Of a stretch of 64,000 nucleotides of DNA, positions 1-11,757 are shown one piece after another. Source of the DNA: Inonotus obliquus. Lineage: Eukaryota > Basidiomycota > Agaricomycetes > Hymenochaetales > Hymenochaetaceae. Every line of letters starts with the position of its first letter. Position 1 is the stretch's first letter. The stretch covers positions 682,001 through 746,000 of the forward strand of contig JAJHTX010000009.1 in assembly GCA_032164295.1 (NCBI GenBank), written 5' to 3'. Position numbers and translations under genes: made by a program. A model generated the notes under the pieces. That model did no database searches, was not told the origin of the DNA, and worked only from the letters and a program-made list of their open reading frames with translations.

Positions 1-738
1 CTCCTGTACGTAGTAGCTCTCCAGGTAATCTTAGGAGCTAGCCTCTAACGTGAGGGCTCGGGTTTCCTCACCCCCTTCTCAGTTCCATCTCAGTCTCATC
101 TCAAGCTTCGTCCCAGTCCCATCCCAGTTCCGTCTCAAGTGAACCTTCAGAGTTAGCCTCCCGTGTGAGGGCTCAGGTTTCCTTCCCAGTCCAGTCAACA
201 CTCTCAGCCACCAGCCTCCCCCAGACTGTTTCTTGCTATACCACCCCGTGCTAGCAGTTTCCTTGCAGTACCGACCTGTACCGACGTTTTTCCCACGGTA
301 CCGACGTTTTGTTATCCTTTGAATTCTGCACATCCACCTTTCGTTTCTGTACTGAGCTTTTGTTTTACAACGTTTCTGCACATACCGAACCCGTTCGTTC
401 AAGTACCGACCTGTACCGACATTTTTCCCACGGTACCGACCCCTTTCTTTCTGTACCGACCTGTACCGAGGTTTTTCCCACGGTATTAGACTCTTGTTTT
501 GCTACGTTCTCTCTCATACCGACCTGTACCGAAGTTTTTCCCACGTTCTAAACTGTCCTTTTCATACCAGAATCACATACTCTTTGCTTCTGGCCCATCC
601 ATTCACTCCCCCATTTCATAGACAACAAGTACCGTGACCGTACTGGTTAAGTACCGGCACGTATCAGCCCTCCCCCACTTAAAACCATACACCCCTCGTC
701 TCGGTACCTCCGGTACCGGACGCGATCTCGCACATTTA
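1..738 (+). mobile_element. LTR family B copy 1, truncated, nested in LTR A
   Basis: The sequence matches, in the opposite orientation, the complete B elements at 50905-52223, 53258-54523 and 57538-58847. It ends CGCACATTTA at 738 and is followed by GCGC, which is present uninterrupted at the matching site of another LTR A copy. The body is rich in GGTACC-like words and in the repeated phrase GTGGGAAAAACGTCGGTAC. The window starts about a dozen bases downstream of where the other copies carry their TATAAATA box, so the upstream half is missing. The short ORFs read through this repeat are most likely chance. Confidence 0.7.
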
Positions 739-780
739 GCGCCGTAGTTAAAGTTCGCTCGTCCGCAGTTGCTCGTGCAT

Positions 781-1572
781 TTAAGGAATTCCGTCGGGGT
801 TCCGTTGTATAGCATCTGGGGCTATGAAGGCTGTGATTTGCTTGTCGCCTCGGGACTCTTGTTCGGGGCCGTCAAGTGTGATTCGACATCGGATATCATC
901 GTGGGGAAACCAAGGTGGTTTAACGTATGTGCCTATGGCGATGAGTAGCCGTACACTTCGTCGAGTATCGTTCGAAGGTATTCTCCAGCCTAGGTATAGG
1001 TCTCCTTGTAGTCGAATAGCTTTGCAGTATGCCCATAGTTCCCTGAGTGTGTTTGCAACCCATACCGCTGTTATCGGTGAGCGGCGGTTCGTAACATAGT
1101 CTGCACTGATCTCCACGAATGTGCTTGGGCACTCGAGTGCTAATATGTCGTGGATTCCTACTATTGTCCAGTGCGTCTTTGGTTGCATGCCTATTGCCGT
1201 ATCCATTGCTATTGTTGACCTCGTGCGATTTCGAACGACCTCCGGGGGATTGTGGTATTCTCGATAAGCTGTTGCTCGTTCGCTGGACACATGATATGTC
1301 AACATGCCCGTTGCCTCCCGTAGTATTATCTTGTGTAGGTCTTCGATGATCTGTCGCACTCTTCTGCATTTATAGCAAGCCGTTGGAGGTTGCTGTACTT
1401 GCTGCATCGTTTGCGAAGGTTTAGTGTGATTGTCGGGATTAGCGTTGCTAGCCGATGCTTCTTGATCGTCAGCTTCGGATTGTATTAGCCGTGCGTGTTC
1501 TTCGCTTCTCGCTGTCGATCCTGATCGTCTCCGGCCAGTGAAATTAACTGGTCCCATCCGGGGTAGTTTCAA
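781..1572 (-). CDS. LTR-encoded CxxC protein, family A (263 aa, intact)
   Basis: This is an uninterrupted ORF from ATG to stop, lying wholly inside LTR A. I do not recognise the protein. It has a polar Gln/Ser/Asn-rich N-terminus of about 58 residues, a C-x2-C pair at residues 61 and 64, then exactly 13 residues to ILREAT. After that comes a mixed alpha/beta-looking region ending in an ITLDG segment. The same Cys pair and 13-residue spacing occur in the ORFs of LTR C (40053-40790) and LTR D (52628-54707), so this is a real family carried by different LTRs. Copies at 45181-45965 and 56839-58939 are broken by stops; this one is open. It could be an accessory retrotransposon protein. No gag, protease or RT motif is visible. 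Confidence 0.6.
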   Translation of the reverse strand: MKLPRMGPVNFTGRRRSGSTARSEEHARLIQSEADDQEASASNANPDNHTKPSQTMQQVQQPPTACYKCRRVRQIIEDLHKIILREATGMLTYHVSSERATAYREYHNPPEVVRNRTRSTIAMDTAIGMQPKTHWTIVGIHDILALECPSTFVEISADYVTNRRSPITAVWVANTLRELWAYCKAIRLQGDLYLGWRIPSNDTRRSVRLLIAIGTYVKPPWFPHDDIRCRITLDGPEQESRGDKQITAFIAPDAIQRNPDGIP

Positions 1573-1615
1573 TCGGCGTTCCTAATCGAATCAAAATTTC
1601 AGCACAATCCTTTCA

Positions 1616-2291
1616 ACAGGAAAATACCGTTCCTTTAAACACCAATTACAAACTTGCCCCCAGGTCTTTCCACACACAACTTTTCAGAAATTAAAATACA
1701 TTTTCATGGAGTATACTATAGGAGACACATGCTGATTTTTTTCCAAGCTGGAAGGTGTACTAGAAAAATAGATATGGACCTGGAAAGAAACAAGGGCCCC
1801 TGTCACGGAAAACGACTCCTTTGAACACCTTGTGACATAATGTCACGCCAATATCAATTACACTCCGGTTGTAATGAATTGCCGAGATATCATATTTTGT
1901 CAGCACGCCGATCAGTTTGACTATCACACTCTTGAGATTTTCTTACAATATTAATTGATTGAGCAGCAGTTTCTCCCTGAAACTTGGAGTGAAAGTAGAT
2001 TATGTAGCATACTTTTAGAGTATCAGGTTATCTATATAGTTAAATAACAGGGGAAACTGCAGGAGGAAATATTGGTTTCGACTCAGGTCTGTGAATTTCA
2101 CCAAATATCAGCACTGTATAATTTTTCTAGACTCAACAGCTTGCTCAAATCTCTTGTAAATTTGCAGACTCGGTGATACATACTATCCTTTAGTACAAGC
2201 ATTTTTCTGAGTTGATAAGTGAAGAATTGAGTGAGAAAAGTCATGGTGTTCAAAGGAACGGTACTATTTAAAGGACCAATATTTTCCTGTA
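1616..2291. mobile_element. Non-autonomous TIR element (MITE-like), about 675 bp
   Basis: The left end reads CAGGAAAATACCGTTCC followed by TTTAAACACC. The reverse complement of the right end reads TACAGGAAAATATTGGTCC and, about 18 bases further in, CCGTTCCTTTGAACACC. These form an imperfect inverted repeat in which the right arm has an extra short block. No ORF of substance lies between them. The left edge coincides with the target site (ACAGG) of LTR A, so the LTR probably landed in the element's own left repeat and separated its outermost bases, which should lie left of the window. Confidence 0.5.
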
Positions 2292-2535
2292 TTTAGTTTA
2301 GGTTGCACAAATTAAAAGTCTGAATTTTAGTCATTGTGGCTGTGTCGAAATCGTCGTTTTGTACTTAGTTCATATTACACTAAGATTAAGATTAAGATTG
2401 TTTCACATATTAAGATGGTGGTCAACCATCGAACGGGGTCGTACCCTCTTCTTTCTTTCTTTCTTATTCAGCTCTCTCGTCGTCTATCATCGATACTGTC
2501 TCTGCTTTCCACTTTGTTACAACAAACGGTTCACA

Positions 2536-4332
2536 AGTAAGCCCCTTAACTTTTTTTAAAATTTGTCCTCGTTACTGACCATTCCTTCCAGTGACGCTTA
2601 ACCCCTTCAACCTCGATGAAGAGTTCTATGAGTCGTGCCTGACCATCTCCAAGCAACTCGGAAACCAGTCACCAGTCGTCTCTGACTCGCCCCGTCTCAC
2701 CGACCGTTACCCCGCGCTCATAAAGACTTCTTTGGTATGCCCAGCGGGGCTCCCTGCATCTACAAGTCGGGTCCTGCCTGGCCTGAACGCAAGGGTCCAC
2801 AAGCGCAGCGCTACATCCGCGAGGCCCACCCCGTCTACGGCCACCCTATTGCAGGCTCCTGGCTCAAGATCGGTACGGACATCTACAAGTTCCTCGACTC
2901 TTGCAGCATCAAGTGGACCTCAATCGACCCCGTCGCCTTTGCCAACGCCGGGGAGAAGACACCGTTTTGCCGGCTCCTGGTGTGGATCGGCGTGAAGCAC
3001 GAGACTCTCCCCTTCGAGGATGCAGTGGCCGCCGCCGACGCCGTCAAGGGTATCCTCAGTCTAGCCGGCTTCCCCGAGATTGAGGTCGCTTTTCGCGAGT
3101 CGGAGGTGACCCACTCTGTTGGTGGCCCGAAGCTCCTCCCCTTCCACCCCCTCGTCAACCCCACCCCCGAGTTTCGCAAGCCTTTCACGCCCACGCTTAG
3201 CCTCTCCATCGCCCCGCTTAAGACGCCCTACTACGAGGGCACCGGTGCCCTCTACTTCCGCCTCAGCAAAGACGACGACCGCGTCGTCCTTCTCACCGCT
3301 GCCCATGTCGCTCGCCCTCCTCCCGCGTACGCCAACGCGGGCATGTCGCGCAAGAAAACCAGCCAGCCCCGTGAGGAGATCGTCGCACTTGGCAACATGG
3401 GTTACCAGAATGCTACAAACGCCATGATGGCCACCATCGGCGACCTCGCTCGCTCTGTCGCGGTGTGGAAGAAGGTGATCACCAGGCTGGGCGAGTTCGT
3501 CGATGGCGAGGATGCGGAGGTCACCGAGATGCGCCAGCAGAACCAGCGCGAGGTGGAGAAGGCGACGAAGATTATCGACAACTTGAACAAGCTTCACGAT
3601 GACGTTACCAAACGCAGGACGAACCCGGACCAGCGCATCATCGGCTTCGTCCTCCACGCTGAGCGCATCGTCGTCTCCGACGGACCCACTGGGTATACTC
3701 ACGACTGGGCCTTTATCCAGCTTTGCAACGACAAGATTGATTGGGACACCTTCCCGGGAAACAAGGTCTACGTCGGTACATTTCCCATCTCGTCCCGCAG
3801 TTTCAGTTTTGGCTGACTATTGTTATCCCGCAGGTGGCAACCTCTCGCCGTCCGACTTCGGCAAGCATATGTTCCCGAAGTCCGAGGACCAGGCGAACTA
3901 CGAGTACCCGGACGATGGGCTCCTCCAGGCCTTTGGCGTCGTGAAGGACAAAGAGATCCGCCAGCCCCAGCACCTCGACATTAACGGCGAGAAGGCACTA
4001 CTTGTAGTGAAGAACGGGCTGACCACGGGCACCACCATAGGTCGCGTCAACGGGCTTGACTCTTTCACTCGCGTCCATGCCAACTACGGCATCGAGCACA
4101 CGTCCATCGAGACCGCCATCCTGCCTACGACAAGCAGCATGCCCCCTTCTCCGCCCCAGGAGATTCGGGCTCCATCATCCTCGACAGAGCTGGCCGTATC
4201 GTCGCCTTGCTCACCAGTGGTGGCGGCACGACCGACGAGACAGACGTGTCCTACGGGACCCCATACTGGTGGCTCGAGGAGCAGATCAAGAAAACTTTCC
4301 CCGGCTGCCACCTCTACCAGGTCGTCCGCTAG
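2536..4332 (+). CDS. Trypsin-fold serine protease-like protein, two single-base indels
   Basis: Read with two frame corrections, this encodes a protein of about 560 residues of a family common in basidiomycetes. A chymotrypsin-type triad is visible: His in LLTAAHV (about residue 239), Asp in THDWAFI (about 372) and Ser in PGDSGS (about 507). A coiled-coil-like charged helix (about 291-341) separates His and Asp. The start codon appears split by an intron: A at 2536, GTAAG...CAG at 2537-2591, then TG at 2592. A second intron covers roughly 3777-3833. Frame is lost near 2725 and near 4129; each loss looks like one base missing from a short G or C run, which suggests assembly error rather than decay. 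Cellular role is unknown; no signal peptide is evident. Confidence 0.7.
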
Positions 4333-4607
4333 GTTCGTGCATTTTTACATGCTAGCTAGAACTCGAGTGCATTTTTCGAGTGCACCTTTCGAGTGCTAGC
4401 TAAAACTCGGGTCTTGTTCTTTTTTTCTTCTTTACTTTTCGCGCATAACTAACGCCGTCTCTCCTCGATATACAGGTAGGTCGTGAGCTCGACTCGACGC
4501 GCAACGGGCTCCTCAACGAACTTTTCCCCAATGTATGCCACTTCTTCCCTTTTCTCGTCTCGTATTATCCCGCTCTCTTCCCCCCTTCCGTCCCCCTTCC
4601 GTCCCCG

Positions 4608-5380
4608 CATGTGGTTGGATGTCCTGAAGAAGGCCCCTTTTCTAAACGAATTTTCTGCCGAGTACGACGGATGCACGTACCAGCCGCTGCCACTTGCCCA
4701 AAGCGAGCCCCTCGTTCTACCCAACCTTCGTGTCCTCAAACTGCGGAGGAGTAACTTTGAAGTCGGTTATACGCCGGTCATTGTCGATTATGTGACCTTT
4801 CCAAACCTGCAAGTTTTGTTTTAAAACAGCAACAAAGAGGATGAAGATGTAAAAGTGGAAATGCTCACGAGTTTAATCCGGCGGTCACTTCCCCCCTTGA
4901 CTACGTTGGTACTGAATCCACAGGAAGAAGTCATAATCCCGATTCTCCGCCTCCTTCCAACCCTCAAGTACTTGCGACGCTGCGGAAGACACGTGACAAG
5001 GCGATTCTTCTACGACCTGACCGTTCCGAGCAATACCGGTGCTAATAGTCTATTGGGAGGCGAACATGCCACTGTTTATCCCGTACTCGAGACACTTGTC
5101 CTTGAGTCAGCATATTTCGAAAAGGATGCTGGCTTGTGGATTGCTTTTATGGCCATGCTGAGATCTCGACCGAGAGAGGTCTGGGTGGGAAAGGTCAATG
5201 ACATATATCGTACAGGGTGAAGTCGAAAACGGAAACAAGGTGCTAACAATGGTCGAGTTATCCGTCCTAGTCGCAGACGCTAGTATCCACTTGGCGCAAA
5301 GTCACGGAGAACGTTTACAGTATTAATGGTGGGCTGGTCATCGGAAATTTTGAAGCTGATGAGTCCCTTCTAATCTATGG
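4608..5380 (+). pseudogene. F-box/LRR-like protein relic, C-terminal part only
   Basis: The translation from MWLDVLKKAPF matches the C-terminal two thirds of the F-box paralogues at 22045-23451 and 35742-37139, including the segments RRSLPPLTTLVL and FPNLQVLF. The N-terminal F-box is absent; upstream sequence is a pyrimidine-rich stretch and then the 3' end of the protease gene. A TAA interrupts the frame right after QVLF (about 4824), and the tail is out of frame after 5220. Downstream sequence (about 5380-5460) still resembles the 3' untranslated region of the other copies. This is a truncated, dead member of the family. Confidence 0.75.
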
Positions 5381-6286
5381 ATACTGGCAAGTAGCTCTAC
5401 TATCATTTCAATTTGTTATTTGGAAATTTACTCCCTTTACAGATATTAGTACCTCCTGAGGCTCAGTATGTATGAGCCTTGGTCATTAGTTCCACCTGTT
5501 CAGCAACTCGCGACTATGGGGAACAAGCTGACAGCTGTTACCAGAGGGATATCGTATGCTATAACACAGTAGCACTACTTGGGCCGCGACAAAGATACCA
5601 AAGCGCCATTTCAACCAATGTGCTCTATAAAACCATCTAACTCAGGAACCACTTTTATCTATTTATCTTCGAGTCTCGTTCTCGTTGCGTGGGTTTGCCG
5701 CTCCGTATTCCCAGCTTCGAGAGTTTCAACTTTCGGTAGTTTGAAACCTGCGTTGTTCGTGACTTGAAAGACATCAATAAAAAAAGAAGATTGGCCAAAA
5801 AGGCCTGAATTCATATTCAGCCTGGACCCTAGAGACTTCGAGCCGAGAATCGCAACGCAGAGAGATGGAGTATTGCGACAGGACAGTATGCAGCAAAATA
5901 AGAGAAAGAAAGGGAACAAGCATAACTCACGTATAAGCTTCCTTACTTACATACTTCGGTCATGTTTACCAATCAAAGTTGTATCATCACAATTATGTAA
6001 GAAACTGTCAATATTAAAGGAATCAAGTCTAGACATCGCAGGGTAATAATGTATGTACAAGACGATGGATATGTAAGCTCGATGCATCAAGGTAGAATAA
6101 CGAGAAAAAGACGTGTAGGGAGTCAATATGGAAGAGAAGAGTAGAAGGGAGGACGATGACTCTTGGTCACTAGTACTACACTACAATAGTCCACTAGTCC
6201 GTTGTCTGTCTGTACGTCGGTCTATGAGCTAGAAATCAGTCAACGACTCCAGAACAATGATGCGGCGCGGTACGGGCGTGGCGAGG
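5381..6286. other. Intergenic, no gene recognised
   Basis: This stretch holds decayed 3' sequence of the F-box relic and the likely 3' untranslated region of the oxysterol-binding protein gene on the minus strand. Short ORFs here have no recognisable motif. Confidence 0.5.
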
Positions 6287-7773
6287 TTACTCGCGCCAGT
6301 CAAATTCTGGTTCGTTGTTTAGGAAAACATAGCAGTCTTCCTCGGGTGGGACTGCATTGAAGAATTTCCCCAGTTTCTCGTCTATGAAAAGTTATAGAAA
6401 CAAATAATCAGTAACTGACCAGGACGCAAAGGAGGGGGAAAAGAGTCAAATACTCACACTCCCGATCGTTCTCTTCCCTTCTAAAATGCTTAAGCGGCCA
6501 TTTTTCTCCACGAGCCTGTTCCTCCCTCCTCCTCTGCCTCTGGTCATTCTCAATCTTACTCTTCTCCCGACTTGCAGACTCGAAGTCTCCTGATTTAATC
6601 CCATCAGCAACCTTCTTCCACAGCCTCCGGCTCTCAAACTCGTCCTTTTGATGTTCGACCGGAGCTACTGTAACTTCCTCTTTGGGAGTCGTCACGTTTG
6701 TAAACTCCTCTCCCGTTTTTGTGTCCCGTGAGATCGTGTCCCATTGACCTTCGAACACGTGTAGCGGGGTCGATCCGTTGTACGTGGTGGAGGGTTTAGT
6801 AACGACAGCCTTGAACGTATGAGCTTTGCCTGAGAAGTATCCCCTACCAGAATATTCGATAGTTGAGAGGTATCCAGTGGAAGAAGCGATATGCGATGTA
6901 TCCGACAACTCAATATACGGACTCGCAACAAGCAAACCAGCAATAACAAGCTTTGGGAACGTAATCAGGTACGTTTCTTCATCTCCCGAGGGAAGCGTCA
7001 GCGTGAGAACCGCGTGTCCGACCTGCTTAACGATAATGCTCATCTTGCTGAATGTAGTCTTTTGCGCATTGTGGCCTTGGAGGACAAGCCCCTTTGACTT
7101 GTTTGAGATGAAGTATGCGGTGATGGGTGGGTGGTGAGAAACTTGCTCCACGACTAGTTCGGTACGTCCTCGGCCTTCTCTGTCTGGCCAGTGTCCGTAA
7201 AAGAGCTCACCCAAAACGGGGTTCAGAGGTTTCTTCTCTGACCCTAGTTTCTCGTTACGTGTCGTGTATTGTCCCTTGAGCGTGCTCTGGAAATGAAAGT
7301 CGGAATCATCAACAATAGTCAGCATCATCGGGGTTGGGCGGAGTTGATGAGGAGCCGACGCACAATGAACCACTTGAGTACCCTAATTGCTCGGTCCTCC
7401 TCGGTCTTGCCATCTGCAATCTTAGCAAAGAGATCTGGGCGTTCACACCAGTATGCTAATTCGTGTGTGAATGGGGTAGCACACTAGCACAGATAGATGT
7501 TAATGCGTACCAGGGAACTCTGTGAGGGAGATTGGGGAGAGAATGAAGGGCGGTGCGGTTAGGGAAGAGAGATCTCCAGTGAAACTCGCCACGCTAAAGA
7601 TAATTTATTGAGTTGATCAATCATCCGACCTGAATAGGGATATCATACGATTTGAGGAAGGAGGTCCAGCTAGAGCGCTGAGCAGGAGGCACGCTGGCGT
7701 CAACCTACAAACGACCGCGTTGAATGAGCGAGTAAGACAGTCCACTGAAGAGAAAGGCATACTTCTGAGCCAT
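6287..7773 (-). CDS. Oxysterol-binding protein, short Osh4/Kes1-type
   Basis: This is a soluble sterol/PI4P exchange protein of the ORP family. The diagnostic EQVSHHPP signature is present (about 7124-7150), preceded by STLKGQY and GSEKKPLNPVLGE, the conserved lid-proximal and binding-pocket segments. There is no PH or ankyrin domain, as in Kes1. I read the start at 7773 (MAQ...), followed by short introns; one falls between LKWFI and STLKGQ (about 7293-7357). The last intron follows NDRE (about 6395-6470), after which a final exon ends NNEPEFDWRE-stop at 6287. The open frame running past NDRE into CEYLTLF is intron read-through. The gene converges on the F-box relic; its 5' end faces the 3' end of the HMG gene. 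Confidence 0.85.
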
Positions 7774-8226
7774 TTCCACCGTTTGCCATTGGGCTTTGTT
7801 GCATACAAGAATGTGAGTGTAGACTTACTTGGAAGGGAGTGGAACGAATGAAAGGACGGTGAGGGAAGTGGGCTGTGCAGTAAGGTATAATAATGTGGAG
7901 ACCAAACAATTATCAAGTCTCGTGATATCAACAGCCTATTTTTATTCATTTTCTCACCCATAACTTAATTTATTCTACAACTACATACAGCTCAAACAGA
8001 TCGTAAGATACGAACAAGATGCGGGCACAGAACGTGGCGTAGTGCAACAGAGTTCGGCCATCTCTCAGACCCATCAATAATATTAAAATCGAAAAGAAAG
8101 AAGTTGGCTGTATCTGGCATAGAGACATATTCACAGGATCAAAATCGACAGTCCAGGACAAGGAGATCGACTGAGAGAGAGGAAGGTACAGTACTGGTGT
8201 AATACGCACAAGAGATGCGAAAGAAA
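7774..8226. other. Intergenic between OSBP 5' end and HMG 3' end
   Basis: About 450 bases hold the likely promoter of the oxysterol-binding protein gene and the 3' untranslated region of the HMG gene. Minus-strand ORFs here do not resemble known proteins. Confidence 0.4.
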
Positions 8227-8788
8227 TCACTCGTCTTCCTCATCGTCCTCGCCTGCACTCTTCTTCTACAATGCCCAGAAACGCACGTGTCAGCTAACAG
8301 TCGAAAGGGAAAAGTGAAGCACCAACCTCGTAATTAGCCTTCTCTTCCTCAGCACGTTGTTTGTCTCGCGCAGCTTGCTCAATGTAAGGCTTCTTCTCCG
8401 ATTCGTCCATCTCTTTCCATTTTGCACCGAGCAATTTGCCAACTTCGCCTAATCATTATCAATTATCACACAATTTTCGTTGATCAGCACTGGTCAAAGT
8501 TGATATTGAAGACTAGGGTATCTTTCACCCTAACTCACCGAAACCGGCATCAGGGTTTTCAGCTTTGATACGCTCACGCCAATCCTGACTGAAGAACATA
8601 TATGCGGACAGGGCACGCTTCGGAGCGTTTGCGTCCTTCTTTCCTTTGCCACGCGCGGGCTTGTCCGCAACCTTGCGGGACTACAAGTTGGAAAAAACGC
8701 CGTGAAGTGTAAGCAATTCGGCCACGCCAATAACAAGAGAAAAACGCGAAAAAAGACGCACCTTCTTGGCAGTAGCTTCCTTAGGCAT
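8227..8788 (-). CDS. NHP6: HMG-box non-histone chromosomal protein, Nhp6-type
   Basis: A small protein of about 100 residues with one HMG box that bends DNA without sequence specificity and works with chromatin complexes such as FACT. Exons join to give MPKEATAKK, a Lys-rich linker, then [37 protein letters not shown] and [12 protein letters not shown], followed by a short acidic tail ending GEDDEDE. Three introns are visible, each with GT-AG borders. The start at 8788 is the only ATG giving the basic N-terminus typical of Nhp6. The gene is divergent from the eIF2D gene. Confidence 0.9.
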
Positions 8789-9341
8789 CTATAATATAAA
8801 AATGAAAAAACGTTTCAGTGGTGGTTCATGTTTTCAGTGGATGAGTGGAATGTCGTCGTCGTCGCCCCTGAAGACGTTGAGACGACCCAGACGAGTTGGG
8901 AGTGACCAACGAGGCAGAGTGCTCATGAGCAACCAGCCATTTGGGATGCACGGACGGGACGCGTGACGCGCGTGTGCATACGCGCCACGACTACGCGGTA
9001 GGGTCGAACACGTCGGGGAGCGCGTCGGATACTGAACGAAGAGGGAGAATAAGGAGTAAGAGACAAAAGACACGTACTGTGAATGTGCAGAGACTGGATG
9101 AGATTGTGAGGAAGGGAGGGAGGGCGGGGGAGTGCAGTTGATGGGTACAGAGGGGCGGGTTTAGAATAAAAGATGTGGGTAATGGGAATTCTCACTCAGT
9201 GTGCGGTATACGCTCAGTGCTGGCGTAGGTCCTGTCCCCCGCGAGAGCCCTACAACAACACTCCCCTATCGGCTATTCCCGTTCAACTTCACACGCATTG
9301 GTCACGTGTAACTGCATATACTCACTCTCCCATCCACTACT
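8789..9341. promoter_or_regulatory. Shared upstream region of NHP6 and TMA64
   Basis: A 550-base non-coding interval separates two divergent housekeeping genes and must contain both promoters. No clear TATA box is visible. CACGTG-like words occur (for example GTCACGTGTAAC near 9300). Apparent ORFs here are low-complexity and unsupported. Confidence 0.45.
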
Positions 9342-11597
9342 ATGTTCAAAAGACAACTCGCAGATCTCAAGACTTCAGGTCACTTATTGCGTATCAACTC
9401 ACTTTGATGTCGGATCTGATACTATCATTGTCATCATTAGCTCCTCTGAAAAATTCAGATCGCAGAAAACTTAGGCAGCGTGTCCTTCAAGACTACTCTC
9501 AAGAATCTACAGAGCTCGGGGATATTCTGGTCCCTGATGGCTTGCAATCTGTAAAGTTTACAACATCTGGCGGAGAACCTGGGGTGCGTCATCATGAATA
9601 AAACTAAAAAAGAACTAATGATATTGCAAAAGCTTGCATACCTCTCTGCTGAAGGAGAACCTCTTTGGTTCACTCTCGGAAAAGGCAACAACGATCTGAT
9701 ACCAACAGGTGCGCGTCACGGTGCCTCACAATGTCCTCCTGACAACTGAGACGGAAGTTCGCCAGTCTATACGCTATGGAAGAGACCCCGTCTCCTCCCA
9801 CATCTCTCAACTCCATCCGCCGTAATCCCAGTCCTGCAAAACGGTGCAGACCTAATGGCGGCCGGAGGTAACGTCCCACTCATCTCTCCATCTATTCCAC
9901 CTCACACAAGTTCGCTAGCAAGTCGTCGAGATGCTCGGTACACCTAACGAAGGACAACTCGTCTCTATCACTCGCTACACACAAGGTGCTCTGGGGCCGC
10001 CACTTGCTGTAGGTCGTATGGCAATGCCCGGAACGAAAGTGAGAGAAAGCGATGCAAAGGGTAAAGCTGTGAAAGTTTTGCATGTGTTTAAGGATAAGCT
10101 TTGGGAGATGGGTGGGAAGGGTGAACCTCCTGAGCCGGAAGTCCTACCGCCATTACAAGAGGCACCAGAACAGCAGACTGCTGAGAAGGGTGATTACGAG
10201 CCTAAAGGAGATATGGTTGATGAACAGCGTGAAGAGGAGATAGGATTTGAGGATACTGCTGAGATTGTGGAATCAGCTGCCACTCCTCCTCCACCCTCCG
10301 AAGTTGGAGAACCAGAAATATTAGAAGAAGACGCTGCACCCCCGCCACTCGATCCTCAAGGTAAGCCCTCACTCATCTCTAATTATCCTTATCGGAACCT
10401 AATCCATCTCTCATAGAGGTATCCAAAATCTTACGTTCATCCATCATACAAGCAATCAGTACCACCCTCTCGTCCCTCCCACAATCCAATTTCCCAATCC
10501 CCTCAACAACCTTCTACACGCGCTACATCCTTCCTTTCCGTCCCGCCCACCTCGCGTCCATCCCAGCGACACCAATCGACATCAAACATTCCTCACACAA
10601 GAACCTTACATCCTTCCTCCGCACCGCCGACAAAGAAGGTTTACTCCGCCTTAAAGAACAACGAGGTGGGGGAGGTGGGGATGTATTGGTGATGTCGGTT
10701 AATAAGGAACATGAAGATGTCAAGATGCATCAAGTGTATAGAACTATCGGTGAAGTTGAAGCGAAGAAGGAAAGAAGGGAAGGCAGAGAGGCTAAATCAG
10801 CTACTAAGCCGAAAGAGATTGGTATTACGGAACTTTGGAGACCTCATCAGCAGAGTATTAGGTTGTTCGAGGAGCGTGGCAAAGAGTGCGTTTCATTTTC
10901 TCTTCATTTCCCTCGTTCTTCTTTAGTTTGACTTACCATCATCGTCGCACTGCGTAGCTCAACAGCGTTATACACTCATCAACAACTCAAAGAAACTCTC
11001 AATGCATACATCACATCCAAATCACTCGTAAACAGAAACCAGCAACAATTCATCAACATCGACGAACTACTGGGAAACGTGCTTGCTACCAAGAGGAACG
11101 AGGTTCCAGAATTCTTGAAGCGCGAGGAATTATTGAAGGGATTGATCGAGAAAATGCAACCTTGGCACAAGATTGAGGTGGAAGGAAAGGATCCAGTTGT
11201 CAAGTACGTAAAAAAACCATCATTGTCATTGTTATTAAACCCGTCTGTCGAGATCAAACTCACTCACCACACAAAATCCCCAAACAGAAAAGGCAAACTC
11301 AACCCAATCCTCCTCCAAACCAAACTCCGTCAAGGTCGTAAAGCCTGTACACTAATAACAAACTTCGAACCATACCCAAACCTCTCAGCCGACTCCCTAG
11401 CCGAAGAACTTCGTCGTGTCTGTGCTAGCTCGACTTCTGTTAATCCTTTACCCGGGAAAAGCAGTGGTGGATTAATGGAAGTGATGGTTCAAGGGAAACA
11501 GATTGGGGTTGTTAGGGAGGTGTTGATTAGGAGAGGTATACCGAAAGCGTGGATTGAGGAGAGTGATTTGATTGGGGGTGGTGGGAAGAAGAAGTGA
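9342..11597 (+). CDS. TMA64: eIF2D / ligatin-type translation factor (Tma64)
   Basis: eIF2D binds the 40S subunit and acts in recycling and non-canonical initiator tRNA delivery. The start at 9342 gives MFKRQLADLKTS, then LKNSDRRKLRQ in exon 2, the usual N-terminus. The PUA-like part continues with EPLWFTLGKGNNDLIPT and NGADLMAAGVVEML. A long acidic linker (EEEIGFEDTAEIVE) follows. Next come a winged-helix region (PFRPAHLASIP), an SWIB/MDM2-like region (QQFINIDELL), and a C-terminal SUI1 domain (KACTLITNFEPY, GLMEVMVQGKQIGVVREVL) ending in a Lys-rich tail. At least seven exons are needed; introns at about 10363-10416, 10886-10958 and 11203-11286 keep the frame. It looks complete. Confidence 0.9.
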
Positions 11598-11757
11598 GGT
11601 GAGAGCGAAGTACGATGTTGACTTGGTAAAGGAATTCATGTACAAAGCACACGCATAGGTTACACATAGTAGTAGGCAAATATAACAACAAGGGAATGAA
11701 GATGAAGAATAAAGATAAGGGAATCGAATATATCTAACAAGCGAATGAAAAACTGGT

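Larger units (their letters stand above)
1..1615 (-). mobile_element. Long LTR, family A copy 1, cut by window start
   Basis: The right end (TGAAAGGATTGTGC on the minus strand) is the same terminus seen in family A copies at 44351-46023 and 56781-59672, both of which have TG...CA ends and perfect 5-bp target duplications. The following ACAGG (1616-1620) is the expected duplication, but its partner lies left of the window. The segment holds an intact 263-codon ORF (781-1572) and a nested family B LTR (1-738). The 4-bp target GCGC (739-742) is present once, uninterrupted, at the matching place in the 44-46 kb copy. The call as an LTR is inferred from ends, duplication length and the promoter-like TATA box in the other copies. 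Confidence 0.75.

Noticed and set aside
309..551. ORF rich in CTEVFPT repeats
   Set aside because: It is a reading of the GGTACC-type repeats of LTR B; frames are not kept between copies.
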